From Streptomyces pluripotens (GTDB taxonomy: Bacteria; Actinomycetota; Actinomycetes; Streptomycetales; Streptomycetaceae): a stretch of 64,000 nt of DNA. Shown here piece by piece: positions 8,098 to 16,548 of this stretch (within the stretch, counting starts at the first letter, position 1; each line of letters opens with the position of its first letter). A program made the position numbers and the translations under genes. Below the pieces are notes generated by a model. The model was not told the origin of the DNA. It ran no database searches and saw only the letters and a program-made list of their open reading frames with translations. Location of the stretch: contig NZ_CP021080.1 in assembly GCF_000802245.2 (NCBI RefSeq), positions 4,154,001-4,218,000 of the forward strand. The letters run 5' to 3'.

Positions 8098-8727
8098 TTA
8101 CGGGCTGGGGGGTTGCATCGCCGAGCGGGCGAGGCGAATGAGGCCGGCTCGGATCCGTTGCTCGCCGAGTTCCGGTAGGAGCGCGGCCACGTGTTCGGCG
8201 GCCAGCGCGGCGAGCAGGGCGTGAGCGGTGTGTTCGGGGTCGGGTGTGGTGCCCAGCAGGATCGCTGTGTGGCGGTGCCAGAACCGGTAGGCCCCGATCC
8301 GGTACCGGGCGCCGACTGCGGCGGTCTCCGAGGTGCGGATGAGAGCCAGGTTCTCCAGCAGGTAGTCGACATAGGCGTCGACGAACGCGGTGAGCCGCTC
8401 CTCGGCGGCGGCTCCAGGGCCAAGCGGTGGCGGTCCATACAGGATCGCCTCTTGCAGTACGCGTTCTCGGGTGTCAAGGAGTGCGCCGGCCAGCCCGGAC
8501 TTATCGCCGAAGCGGCGGTACAGAGTGCCCTTGCCGACACCGGCGGCCTCGGCCACCTGGTCCATGGAGACCGCTTCCACCCCGCGCTCGGCGAACAGCC
8601 GCGCGGCTGCGTCCAGTACGGCGGCACGGTTGCGTGCCGAGCGTGCTTGTTCCTTTGGCGGCGGGGTCCGCAGGAGTTCCAGCAGCATTGCAGAATCGGA
8701 CTGCGGTCCGTTATTGTCGTGAGCCAC
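8098..8727 (-). CDS. TetR-family repressor, divergent from rhodanese
   Basis: A 209-residue regulator. The N-terminal TetR helix-turn-helix is clear: RNRAAVLDAAARLFAERG, then SMDQVAEAAGVGKGTLYRRF. The C-terminal ligand-binding domain is variable and its ligand unknown. The GTG at 8727 was chosen over an internal ATG 39 bp downstream because it allows a complete N-terminus and lies next to the palindrome cggactatagtccg; either is possible. It is divergent from the rhodanese gene, with two related palindromes in or near the shared promoter, so autoregulation and control of the rhodanese are likely. Confidence 0.9.
   Translation of the reverse strand: MAHDNNGPQSDSAMLLELLRTPPPKEQARSARNRAAVLDAAARLFAERGVEAVSMDQVAEAAGVGKGTLYRRFGDKSGLAGALLDTRERVLQEAILYGPPPLGPGAAAEERLTAFVDAYVDYLLENLALIRTSETAAVGARYRIGAYRFWHRHTAILLGTTPDPEHTAHALLAALAAEHVAALLPELGEQRIRAGLIRLARSAMQPPSP
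8697..8710. promoter_or_regulatory. Second TetR palindrome CGGAC-N4-GTCCG
   Basis: cggactgcggtccg lies inside the first codons of the TetR gene (GTG start), 34 bp from the intergenic copy. It shares 5-bp arms with it. Confidence 0.55.
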
Positions 8728-8730
8728 AAG

Positions 8731-8744
8731 CGGACTATAGTCCG
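8731..8744. promoter_or_regulatory. TetR operator candidate in TetR/rhodanese promoter
   Basis: cggactatagtccg, a perfect 14-bp palindrome, sits between the divergent start codons at 8727 and 8764. It probably binds the adjacent TetR protein and overlaps both promoters. Confidence 0.7.
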
Positions 8745-8763
8745 ATTCTTGAAAGGCAGGGGC

Positions 8764-9090
8764 ATGACCGCACTCATCACACGAGACGAGCTGAAGGCAG
8801 CCATAGACGCGGGCAGCGTTACCGTCGTCGACGCTCTGGGTGGCGAGTACTACGCCAAGCAGCACCTTCCTGGCGCACTCGAACTGGTCCTGGCCGACGT
8901 GGAGGCCCAGGCGTCCGCCCTACTCCCCGACCGCGACGCAGCGGTCGTCACTTACTGCTCCAACCCGGCGTGCCCCAACAGTGGACAGGTCGCCAGCCGG
9001 CTCACCGCTCTCGGATACACCAACGTCCGCAAGTACCGTGAGGGCATCCAAGACTGGGTGGAGGCGGGCCTTCCCACCGAGTCCGCCTGA
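8764..9090 (+). CDS. Single-domain rhodanese-like sulfurtransferase
   Basis: A 108-residue rhodanese domain: VTVVDALGGEYYAKQHLPGA (the usual cdc25/rhodanese N-terminal motif) and the active-site loop YCSNPACPNSGQVASRL, with a catalytic Cys candidate in YCSNPAC. It probably transfers sulfane sulfur from thiosulfate or persulfides. ATG at 8764 follows a purine-rich stretch (gaaaggcaggggc). It is divergent from a TetR regulator with a palindrome between them, suggesting induction by a reactive sulfur or other small molecule; the inducer is not evident. A terminator-like hairpin follows. Confidence 0.9.
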   Translation: MTALITRDELKAAIDAGSVTVVDALGGEYYAKQHLPGALELVLADVEAQASALLPDRDAAVVTYCSNPACPNSGQVASRLTALGYTNVRKYREGIQDWVEAGLPTESA

Positions 9091-9101
9091 CCCCACCCCG
9101 G

Positions 9102-9132
9102 GGGAGGGCAGCCCGAAAAGCCCTGCTCTCCC
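9102..9132 (+). terminator. Stem-loop after rhodanese gene
   Basis: gggagggcag and ctgctctccc form a 10-bp stem with one mismatch around an 11-nt loop, 11 bp past the stop codon. No T-run follows, as is common in Streptomyces. Confidence 0.6.
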
Positions 9133-9269
9133 TCGGAGCGGTCACGCATCCATGCACCATGCCGCGTCGACAGGCCATCGAGCACCCCAGTGAGGCACAC
9201 ACGGCGTGGACGGCATGGGCCGAGTCCGACGCAGCCTGTCAACGGCCTCAATAAGAGGCTGATATTCCT

Positions 9270-10130
9270 TGATCACTTGGAAGGTTCGTGCCCGTACTGC
9301 CGGCATGACTGACCCAACCACTGTGGGACCAATTCGCCGCCGTCCTTCCGGAGTGGCCGCGCTACCACCCGGACCATCCCCTGTGCTGCCACCGCCCGCG
9401 CATCAAAGACCGGATCGTGTTCGACAAGCTGCTGCAGCTCCTGCGGTTCGGCCGCTCCTACCAGGCGATCGCCGACACGACCTGCTCGGCCACCACGATC
9501 CGCAACCGCCGCGACGAGTGGATCCGGCTCGGCGTCTTCACCCGGCTCAAGCAAATCGCGCTGGAGTCCTACGACCGGATCGTCGGCCTCGTCTTGGACC
9601 AGATCGCCATCGACGGCGCTATCACCAAAGCCCCCGGCGGCGGCGAGGTGGCCGGGCGTTCCCCGGCCGACCGCGGCAAGCAGGGCCTGAAACGTTCCGG
9701 CATGACGGATGGTTACGGCATTCCGCTGGGCCGCGTCCTGGCCGGAGTCAACCGCCACGACTCCCCGCTGCTCGCCCCAACCCTGGACCGCCTGGACGAC
9801 CTCGGACCGTTACCCGACGACATCACCGTCCACCTGGACGCCGGCTACGACTCCGACACCACCCGCACCCTGCTCAGCGAACGCGGCCTGCACAGCCAGA
9901 TCGCGCACAAAGGCGCGAAAGCGCCGATCCAGGCGAGCCAGAGGTGGCACGTGGAGCGCACCCACTCCTGGCAGAACGCCTTCCACCGCCTCGCCCGCTG
10001 CTACGAGCGCCGAGCCACCGTCATCAACGCCTTCTTCGATCTTGCCGACGCGATCATCATCGTGCGCAGCCTCATCCGACAGGCATGAACGACTCACCGT
10101 TGGAACGAACGCCCGCACCGCCGTCCATGA
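9270..10130 (+). mobile_element. IS5-like insertion sequence, ends not defined
   Basis: Delimited only by the transposase gene and the lack of other coding sequence between the rhodanese terminator and the LysE gene. Bases around 9280-9300 and 10095-10120 resemble each other as direct rather than inverted sequences (ttggaa...cccg), so true ends and a target duplication could not be assigned. Confidence 0.5.
9309..10088 (+). CDS. IS5-family transposase, canonical start codon missing
   Basis: The frame codes for a complete-looking IS5-type DDE transposase: LWDQFAAVLPEWPRYHP, helix-turn-helix FGRSYQAIADTTCSATTI, first Asp in DQIAIDGAITKAP, second in VHLDAGYDSDTTR, and Glu in RWHVERTHSWQNAFHRL. 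It opens directly after a TGA, and its first codon is CTG where relatives would normally have GTG. The first standard start is GTG at 9417, which would remove about 36 conserved residues. No terminal inverted repeats could be matched on the two sides. It is probably a decaying element; activity is doubtful. Confidence 0.7.
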   Translation: MTQPLWDQFAAVLPEWPRYHPDHPLCCHRPRIKDRIVFDKLLQLLRFGRSYQAIADTTCSATTIRNRRDEWIRLGVFTRLKQIALESYDRIVGLVLDQIAIDGAITKAPGGGEVAGRSPADRGKQGLKRSGMTDGYGIPLGRVLAGVNRHDSPLLAPTLDRLDDLGPLPDDITVHLDAGYDSDTTRTLLSERGLHSQIAHKGAKAPIQASQRWHVERTHSWQNAFHRLARCYERRATVINAFFDLADAIIIVRSLIRQA

Positions 10131-10153
10131 GCACACACCTATCTGCGCGATCT

Positions 10154-10777
10154 CTAAAGCATCGCCAGTCGCTCCACCAGCAGGAACGCGCCGATTCCCA
10201 GCATCGCTGCGCCCGAGGTCCGGGACACCGCGCGGGCTGCCGCCGGGCGCGCCGCGAGCAGGGCGCGGGCGAGGGTGCCGACGGTGAGGTAGACGGCCGC
10301 GCAGCACCCCATGTGGAGCAGGCCGAGGGCCGCCGTCTGCGCCGGGACGGGCAGGTGGGTGCCCCGGAGGGTGAGGAACTGGGGGAGCAGGGAGAGGTAC
10401 AGGAGCAGGCCCTTGGGGTTCAGACCGCTGATCACGGCTCCTCGTGAGAAGAGCCCGCGGCCGGCTGGGGGCGCGGGCTCCGCGGTCGGTCCGGGTACGG
10501 CCGGGCGGCGCAGCACGCTCCACCCCAGCCACAGCAGGTACCCGGCACCCGCCACCGTCAGTACCGTCAGCAGCCGGGGTGAGCCCGCCACCAGGACCGC
10601 CAGGCCTGCCGTCGCCAGGGCCGTGTGCAGGGCGTAGCCGGAGACCAGGCCCGCCACCGCACGCGTCACGGGGCTGCCGCGCAGGGCTGCCGTGATGACG
10701 TACGCCCAGTCAGCGCCCGGTACGCACACCAGCAGCAGGTCCAGGGCGAGGAAGGAGAGGAGCAGTCCGGAGTCCAT
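10154..10777 (-). CDS. LysE/RhtB-family amino-acid exporter
   Basis: A 207-residue membrane protein with about six hydrophobic segments. The N-terminal LLLVCVPGADWAYVITAALRG matches the LysE/RhtB signature (PGP-like motif; here PGA), and the middle NPKGLLLYLSLLPQFL is the other family hallmark. It would export amino acids or derivatives by proton exchange. ATG at 10777. It is divergent from an Lrp/AsnC regulator with an inverted repeat in between, the usual arrangement for amino-acid-responsive export. Confidence 0.9.
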   Translation of the reverse strand: MDSGLLLSFLALDLLLVCVPGADWAYVITAALRGSPVTRAVAGLVSGYALHTALATAGLAVLVAGSPRLLTVLTVAGAGYLLWLGWSVLRRPAVPGPTAEPAPPAGRGLFSRGAVISGLNPKGLLLYLSLLPQFLTLRGTHLPVPAQTAALGLLHMGCCAAVYLTVGTLARALLAARPAAARAVSRTSGAAMLGIGAFLLVERLAML

Positions 10778-10820
10778 GCTGGGGACATTAGGCGCGGATG
10801 GCTCGAAAGTGTTTCTGAAG

Positions 10821-10849
10821 TTTGCCCATGAACGGGGAATCTGGGCAAA
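10821..10849. promoter_or_regulatory. Inverted repeat in LysE/Lrp divergent promoter
   Basis: tttgccca at 10821-10828 and tgggcaaa at 10842-10849 form a perfect 8-bp inverted repeat with 13-bp spacing, 11 bp upstream of the Lrp-type gene. It is a candidate site for that regulator. Confidence 0.6.
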
Positions 10850-10859
10850 TATCTTCTCC

Positions 10860-11312
10860 ATGGACGACGTGGACCGGAAAATCCTTGCCGAGCTGCAGCA
10901 GGACGGGCGACTGACCGTGACCGAGCTGGCCGCTCGGGTGCGCCTCAGTGTCTCCCCGTGCCACCGGCGGCTGCGCGAGCTGGAAAGGTCTGGAGCCATC
11001 CAGGGGTACCGGGCGGTGGTGGACGCGGCGGCGCTCGGGCTGAACTTCGAGGCGTTGGTCTTCGTGTCCATGCGGCAGGAGGACCGGGACACGGTCGCCG
11101 AGTTCGAGCGTGCGATCGGTCAGCTGGAGCACGTGTTGGACGCCCAGCGGCTGTTCGGCGAGCCCGACTACCTGCTGCGGGTCGCCACCGCCGACCTCGC
11201 CGCTTTCCAGCGGCTGTACGACGAGCGGCTCGCCACCCTGCCCGGGGTGCAGCGGCTGACGTCGACACTGGTGATGAAGCACGTGGTCCAGGACCGGCCG
11301 CTGCCCGCATGA
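10860..11312 (+). CDS. Lrp/AsnC-family transcriptional regulator
   Basis: A 150-residue regulator. N-terminal winged HTH: DDVDRKILAELQQDGRLTVTELAARVRLSVSPCHRRLRELE, followed by the RAM/AsnC ligand-binding domain (FVSMRQEDRDTVAEFERAI and LFGEPDYLLRVATADL). It would sense an amino acid and control the divergent LysE exporter. ATG at 10860 begins the HTH exactly where the family starts. Confidence 0.93.
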   Translation: MDDVDRKILAELQQDGRLTVTELAARVRLSVSPCHRRLRELERSGAIQGYRAVVDAAALGLNFEALVFVSMRQEDRDTVAEFERAIGQLEHVLDAQRLFGEPDYLLRVATADLAAFQRLYDERLATLPGVQRLTSTLVMKHVVQDRPLPA

Positions 11313-11388
11313 CACGGCAGGCGGCGGCTCACCGCCGGTGAACCACCGCCTGCCAGACAGGACTTCGGACCCGAAAGGCCGTCGATCA

Positions 11389-11436
11389 GGTCACCGGCTA
11401 CGTCACCGGCCACTACACCGGCTATGTCGTCGGCTA
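11389..11436. repeat. Four tandem 12-bp repeats after TetR gene
   Basis: Units ggtcaccggcta, cgtcaccggcca, ctacaccggcta and tgtcgtcggcta follow one another directly. They end at the TetR stop codon, so the stop lies in the last unit. They might be a decayed repetitive C-terminal extension or a 3' regulatory element. Confidence 0.75.
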
Positions 11437-12081
11437 CTTCAGCGGTTTCTTGCCAGTCACACCCAGGTGTACCAACAGCGCCAGATTCGGCTTGAGTTCG
11501 GCCTGTTTCACACCCCAGGAGGAAAAGCCCTTCTGGTGTCCGGCGACCGCCGCGAGCATCGCGACCAGGGACCCGGCCACCGCCGCCGGGTTCACGTCCT
11601 TGTCGACCCGGCCCTTGGACTGTAGTTCTGCGATGGAGTCGGCGAGGGAGTTGTTCACCGAGTTCAGGATCTTCATCCTGATCTTGTAGAACCGTTTGTC
11701 CCCTTCGGCCGCGCCAAGGTCGACCACGCGTAGGATCGCGTCGTTCCTGCGCCAGAAGTCCAGGAACCCGTTCACCAATTCCTGCGCCGTCTGCCACCCG
11801 GACTTCCCGGTCCAGGTGCGTCCTTCGAGGAGTTCGGCCAATCCGGCGCCCTCGGCAGCCATTTGTTCGGCGATCTCCAGGACGGCGCCCTCGACGTCCG
11901 GGAAGTACTGGTAGAAGGTCGCGGGTGAAGTGCCCGCCTTCCGGGCGACATCGATGACCTTGACGTCCCGGTAAGGGGAGGAGCTGAGCATCTCGCTGAG
12001 GCAGTCGAGCAGCTTCTGCCGGGTCGCCTGCCCACGCCGGCCGGCCACGCGGCCGTCGACGGTACGCACTTGTCCTGTCAT
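11434..12081 (-). CDS. TetR-family regulator divergent from kbpA
   Basis: A 215-residue TetR protein: GQATRQKLLDCLSEMLSSS then RDVKVIDVARKAGTSPATFYQYFPD is the DNA-binding domain, followed by a helical effector domain with hydrophobic GSLVAMLAAVAGHQ. By position next to kbpA-afsK it corresponds to S. coelicolor SCO4421 as I remember the map. ATG at 12081. The 120 bp between it and kbpA contain no copy of the CTGAC-N5-GTCAG motif, so it is not an obvious candidate for the catabolic regulator, although that cannot be excluded. Confidence 0.9.
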   Translation of the reverse strand: MTGQVRTVDGRVAGRRGQATRQKLLDCLSEMLSSSPYRDVKVIDVARKAGTSPATFYQYFPDVEGAVLEIAEQMAAEGAGLAELLEGRTWTGKSGWQTAQELVNGFLDFWRRNDAILRVVDLGAAEGDKRFYKIRMKILNSVNNSLADSIAELQSKGRVDKDVNPAAVAGSLVAMLAAVAGHQKGFSSWGVKQAELKPNLALLVHLGVTGKKPLK

Positions 12082-12203
12082 GCCGTCAGCTTACCGAGGG
12101 GGGATCGGAGCGCGATTCGGCCGACTGCAAATGGGGTGCACGGGCGCTCTGAGGGTGGTGTGCCTGGTCTGCGGGGTGCGCGTGACCCGGTTACTTTGGC
12201 GAC

Positions 12204-12947
12204 ATGGCCGAAAACAGGGCATCCCTGAAGGAAGAGGCGTACGGGGAGGGCGTCCCCTGCTGGGTGGACGCGCAGCTTTCCGACGTCGAGGCGGGCAAGC
12301 GGTTCTACGGTGAGCTCTTCGGGTGGACCTTCTCCGAGCCGGGCCAGGCCTACGGTTCCTCGGTGTGGGCCAGGCTGGACGGGGACCGGGTCGCCGCACT
12401 CTCCCCCAAGGTGGACGGCCGGATGCCCACCGTCTGGACGGTGTACTTCGCCACCCCGGACGCCGGGGCGTTGGGCAGGCGGATCGCCGGGGCCGGCGGA
12501 CAGCTGGTGGTGGCCCCCTTCCCGGTGGGTGACCTGGGGACGGCCGGGCTCGCCGCCGACCCCGACGGCGCGGTGTTCGGCCTGTGGCAGGCAGGCACCC
12601 ACCCCGGCTTCGGCCGTCGTCACGCCCCCGGCACCTTCGTCTGGGCCGAGCTGTACACCCGGGACGTCGCCGCAGCCAACACCTTCTACGGCGGTCTCTT
12701 CCACGAAGCCCTGTTCGGCGCCGACGCCGAACCCGATTTCGGTCGTGCGGACGTCGGCGAGGTCTTCCCGGCTGAGATGCCCTCGCACTTCCTCACCCAC
12801 TTCCGGGCCGAGGACCTGGACGACATCCTGGGGGCCGTGCAGCGGCTGGGCGGGCGGGTGCAGGTGCCACCCTTTGAGACGTCGTACGGGCGAGTGGCCG
12901 TCGTCACCGACAATCAGGGGGCGTCGTTCGCACTGCTGCAGCGTTGA
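12204..12947 (+). CDS. kbpA: KbpA, AfsK-binding VOC-fold protein
   Basis: A 247-residue protein made of two tandem vicinal-oxygen-chelate (glyoxalase-like) modules: CWVDAQLSDVEAGKRFYGELFGW (about residues 18-130) and FVWAELYTRDVAAANTFYGGLF (about 140-247). Size and position directly upstream of afsK on the same strand match KbpA of S. coelicolor, which binds unphosphorylated AfsK and restrains its autophosphorylation. Identification rests on locus and domain, not on a computed alignment. ATG at 12204. A strong stem-loop separates it from afsK, so the two may be transcribed separately. Confidence 0.85.
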   Translation: MAENRASLKEEAYGEGVPCWVDAQLSDVEAGKRFYGELFGWTFSEPGQAYGSSVWARLDGDRVAALSPKVDGRMPTVWTVYFATPDAGALGRRIAGAGGQLVVAPFPVGDLGTAGLAADPDGAVFGLWQAGTHPGFGRRHAPGTFVWAELYTRDVAAANTFYGGLFHEALFGADAEPDFGRADVGEVFPAEMPSHFLTHFRAEDLDDILGAVQRLGGRVQVPPFETSYGRVAVVTDNQGASFALLQR

Positions 12948-12969
12948 TGCATCCACTTTTGGCGTGAGA

Positions 12970-13026
12970 CACCCCGATTTTCCCCCGGGTTCGCAACTGG
13001 CGGCCCGGCCAGGAAGAATCGGGGTG
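12970..13026 (+). terminator. Large stem-loop between kbpA and afsK
   Basis: caccccgatt (12970-12979) pairs perfectly with aatcggggtg (13017-13026); the stem continues imperfectly through ttcc/ggaag. The 37-nt loop contains a second G/C hairpin. It probably terminates kbpA transcription or attenuates read-through into afsK. Confidence 0.6.
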
Positions 13027-13117
13027 CGTGCCGCCGTGGCGGTGGGGTGGTGAGACGCTGCTTTTCGGCCGCGCACATACGTGGGTGGCGTGGCTCGTAC
13101 GGGGAGGTGGCAGGCAA

Positions 13118-15490
13118 GTGGTGGATCAGCTGACGCAGCACGATCCGCGGCGGATCGGGCCGTTCGAGGTGCTGGGCCGGCTGGGGGCCGGCGGCATGGG
13201 GCTGGTCTATCTCGCGCGCTCGGCGTCCGGCCGGCGCGTGGCGATCAAGACGGTGCGTACTGAGCTGGCCGAGGACCAGCTGTTCCGGGTCCGCTTCACC
13301 CGTGAGGTGGAGGCGGCCCGCGCGGTCTCCGGGTTCTACACGGCAGCCGTGGTGGACGCCGACCCGCGGGCCGCCGTGCCCTGGCTCGCGACCGCCTACG
13401 TCCCCGCACCCTCCCTTGAGGAGATAGTGAACGACTGCGGACCGCTCCCGGCCCAGGCTGTGCGCTGGCTCGCGGCGGGCGTCGCCGAGGCCCTGCAATC
13501 CATCCACGGCGCCGGACTGGTTCACCGCGACCTCAAGCCCTCCAACGTACTCGTGGTCGAGGACGGCCCCCGGGTGATCGACTTCGGTATCGCCTCCGGT
13601 GTGTCGAACACTCGTTTGACGATGACGAACGTCGCCGTCGGGACTCCCGCCTACATGTCTCCCGAGCAGGCCAAGGACTCCCGCAGCGTCACCGGCGCCA
13701 GCGATGTCTTCTCCCTGGGATCCACCCTGGTCTTCGCGGCCACCGGTCACCCGCCCTTCCACGGGGCCAACCCGGTCGAGACCGTCTTCATGCTGCTCCG
13801 CGAGGGTCCGGACCTCACCGGCTTGCCCGACGAGCTGCGTCCGCTCATCGAGGCGTGCATGCAGATGGAGGCCCCCGCCCGCCCCACCCCGGCCGACCTC
13901 CAGACCCAGCTCGCCCCGCACCTCTTCGGTTCCGGCACCGACGACAGCGGCACCGCCTCCGCCTGGCTGCCGGAGAAGGCGTTCGTCCTCATCGAGTCCC
14001 GCCGCGGCGGGCGTCCCGCCCTCAAGCCTGCCCCCACCGCGTCCGGTCCGCGCCCTGGTGGCCGCGCGCCTGTGCCCCCGCCACCCTCCTACGACCCCCC
14101 GGTCCGTGCCCCCGCACCCGTGGGCGCCGCTGACGCCGGCCCGGTCCGGCTGGCCGGCGCCCGGGTACCCATCGGCCCCGGCCCCCGGGTCGCCGACGCC
14201 CGTGCCGCCGCCGTCAAGGCACCCCCTCCGGAGGCCGGTCTGGTCGCCAGCTGGTCCCGGGCGCGCACCGGAGTGGCCGGTGTCGACCCCGCGGTGCCGT
14301 CGTCCCCCAAGGCCTCGGCTTCGCCCGAACCGGGTGGATCCTCGTCCGCGGAGGCGGCGAACGGTTGGCGGCCCTGGCGCTTCCGCATGTCCAACGACGT
14401 CTGGGGCACCCCCCACGTCGACGGCGACCTCGTCTACGTCACCTCATTCGAGGTGCACGCGCTGGACGTGGCCACCGGCCGTCGCCGCTTCAAGACCCGG
14501 GACGTCGCCTGGTCCATGGCGGTGGCCGACGGCCGTGTCCACGCCTCCGACGGCCCCACCCTGTTCGCCCTGGACGCCCGGGAGGGCACCGACCTGTGGC
14601 GGGTGTCCACGGACGCCTGGGTGTACTCCCTCCAGGCCGGCCACGGCACGGTCGTCACCGGAACCCGCGGCGGCGGCGTCCAGGCCTGGGAGGCCACGGG
14701 CGGGCAGAAGCTGTGGGAGATCACCGGCTGCCAGACCGACTTCGAGGCCCCGGAGGCCGGCCCCCTCGTCCACGACGGCACGGTCTATGTCTGGCAGGAC
14801 GCCCGGCTGCGCGCGCTGGAGGCCCGCACCGGTGAGGAGCGCTGGTCGTACCCCATCGGCGACGCGACTTCCTGTGGCGGCGTGCCCATCCGCCTCAGTC
14901 CGGCCTCCGACGGCCAGGTCTACGTCTCCGCCGGCACCCGCGTCATCGCCATCGAGGCGGCGAGCGGCATGGTCCGCTGGCACTTCGAAGCCCCAGCGGT
15001 CTTTCTCAGCCCCCCGGCCTTCGCCTCCGGCCCGGCCGTCACCGGCGGCGGTGTCTACCTGGCCGACTACCTCGGCACGGTCTACGCCCTCGACGCCGCC
15101 GACGGCCGGGACCGCTGGCGCATCGCGACCGAGTCCCGTTCTTCCGTCGAGCCGGTTCTGGTGGCTGCCGGACACGTCCATGTCGGCAGCGGCAAGGGCC
15201 TCTACACCCTGGACGCGGTCACCGGCACCCCCAAGTGGCGTTTCCAGGCGGGCGGCGACGTCGTGGGGTCGCCGTCGGTGGCTGAGGGCCGTATCCACTT
15301 CGGCTCCACCGATCATCTGCTGTACACCCTGAAGGCTGATGACGGACGACTGCGTTGGAAGCTCGCCACCGGCGGTGAGATCACCGGTTCCCCGGTGGTC
15401 GAGGACGGCGTGGTGTACGCGTGCAGCAAGGACCGCTGTGTGTACGCGCTGGACGCGGAGAAGGGCACGGGGACGGCACGTACCACGTGA
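13118..15490 (+). CDS. afsK: AfsK serine/threonine protein kinase with PQQ-like repeats
   Basis: A 790-residue membrane-associated Hanks-type kinase. Kinase domain, residues 1-275: glycine loop GAGGMG (23-28), Lys44, HRDLKPSN (136-143), DFG (155-157). Thr168 in the activation loop sits at the residue reported as the AfsK autophosphorylation site in S. coelicolor. A Pro/Ala linker leads to a C-terminal beta-propeller of PQQ-type repeats ([21 protein letters not shown] and similar). AfsK phosphorylates AfsR, which then activates afsS. GTG at 13118 follows ggggagg and gives the known N-terminus [20 protein letters not shown]. Confidence 0.96.
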   Translation: MVDQLTQHDPRRIGPFEVLGRLGAGGMGLVYLARSASGRRVAIKTVRTELAEDQLFRVRFTREVEAARAVSGFYTAAVVDADPRAAVPWLATAYVPAPSLEEIVNDCGPLPAQAVRWLAAGVAEALQSIHGAGLVHRDLKPSNVLVVEDGPRVIDFGIASGVSNTRLTMTNVAVGTPAYMSPEQAKDSRSVTGASDVFSLGSTLVFAATGHPPFHGANPVETVFMLLREGPDLTGLPDELRPLIEACMQMEAPARPTPADLQTQLAPHLFGSGTDDSGTASAWLPEKAFVLIESRRGGRPALKPAPTASGPRPGGRAPVPPPPSYDPPVRAPAPVGAADAGPVRLAGARVPIGPGPRVADARAAAVKAPPPEAGLVASWSRARTGVAGVDPAVPSSPKASASPEPGGSSSAEAANGWRPWRFRMSNDVWGTPHVDGDLVYVTSFEVHALDVATGRRRFKTRDVAWSMAVADGRVHASDGPTLFALDAREGTDLWRVSTDAWVYSLQAGHGTVVTGTRGGGVQAWEATGGQKLWEITGCQTDFEAPEAGPLVHDGTVYVWQDARLRALEARTGEERWSYPIGDATSCGGVPIRLSPASDGQVYVSAGTRVIAIEAASGMVRWHFEAPAVFLSPPAFASGPAVTGGGVYLADYLGTVYALDAADGRDRWRIATESRSSVEPVLVAAGHVHVGSGKGLYTLDAVTGTPKWRFQAGGDVVGSPSVAEGRIHFGSTDHLLYTLKADDGRLRWKLATGGEITGSPVVEDGVVYACSKDRCVYALDAEKGTGTARTT

Positions 15491-15771
15491 CGGCCGTCGC
15501 ACCGGTTGCACGGAAGGGCTTCGGACGGCGGCCGTCCCACGGCTGACGCTACCCCCGGTGCCGAGTGCCCGCCACGTGGTGGACGCGGACGGTCACGACT
15601 GTGGTGTGTCCATGGATGACGGGTCGCGGGGCGATTTCCCGATGGCCACCGTGCTCACCGACGGCGCGTCCGGGGGAAGCGCATCGCCGGTTGCGGACTG
15701 CCGTCCTGGCCTGCCCACCGGATGGACGAACGGGAAGAGGGGCTTTTGGTGGCGGACCGGCCGGCCGGCGG

Positions 15772-16548
15772 TCACCGGATGCGGAACTCCCCGCCATGCC
15801 GCCTCGCGAACAGCTCCGCCTGTTGCCCCGGGGGCAGGTTGCCCAGCGCGATCAGGTGCGGCGCCTGTGCGAACGCCTGCGCACGCGCCGCCTCCTTGGC
15901 CGCCCACAACGCCCGCACGGTCCCCTGCACTCCCTCCGGCGGGTAGCTGGCGATCACTGCGGCGCACCGCACGGCAGCATCCAACGCCAGTCCTTTCTCG
16001 GTGATTTCGGAGACCAGCCCGATGGTGTGCGCCCGTCGGGCCGAGATCCGCTCGGCCGTCCCCATGAGCATCATCCGTGCCGCCTCCCCGTAGGGCATCC
16101 GGTGTGCCATCAGCATGGACTCGTACGCGCTCACCATGCCGTACGTCGTGTGCGGGTCGAAGAAGGAAGCGGTGGTATCGGCGACGATGAACTCGCTCTC
16201 GCCCAGCAGGTAGAACGCGCCGCCGCAGGCCATCCCTTGCACCGCGACCACCACCGGCTTCCACAGGTCGTTCGCCTTCGGCCCCATGCCCAGCAGCGGA
16301 TCGTCCTGCATGTACGGCGACGAGGGCTGGGGCACGACGGCGTCCCGGTCGATCCCGGTGCAGAACGCCCGCTCCCCGGCTCCGGTGAGCACGACGGCAC
16401 GCACCGAGTCCTCGAACCGCAACCTGCGCCATACCCCGGTGAGTTCGCGAACCATCTCCAGATCGACGGCGTTGAGCCGCTCGGGCCGGTTCAGGGTGAC
16501 GACGGCCACCCCGGTGTCCGCGCCGACGTCGAGGCGGACGGTGTTCAC
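15772..16548 (-). CDS. Enoyl-CoA hydratase/isomerase-family protein
   Basis: A 258-residue crotonase-fold protein: VAVVTLNRPERLNAVDLEMV, the oxyanion-hole segments RAFCTGIDRD and VQGMACGGAFYLLGESEFIVAD. It would hydrate an enoyl-CoA. The second catalytic acid region (SFFDPHTTYGMV) departs from the usual E-x-x-x-G pattern, so a hydrolase-type or specialised hydratase role is possible. GTG at 16548 overlaps the DUF35 stop (GTGA), so it is the third gene of a thiolase-DUF35-hydratase operon controlled by operators 6/7. Confidence 0.88.
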   Translation of the reverse strand: MNTVRLDVGADTGVAVVTLNRPERLNAVDLEMVRELTGVWRRLRFEDSVRAVVLTGAGERAFCTGIDRDAVVPQPSSPYMQDDPLLGMGPKANDLWKPVVVAVQGMACGGAFYLLGESEFIVADTTASFFDPHTTYGMVSAYESMLMAHRMPYGEAARMMLMGTAERISARRAHTIGLVSEITEKGLALDAAVRCAAVIASYPPEGVQGTVRALWAAKEAARAQAFAQAPHLIALGNLPPGQQAELFARRHGGEFRIR

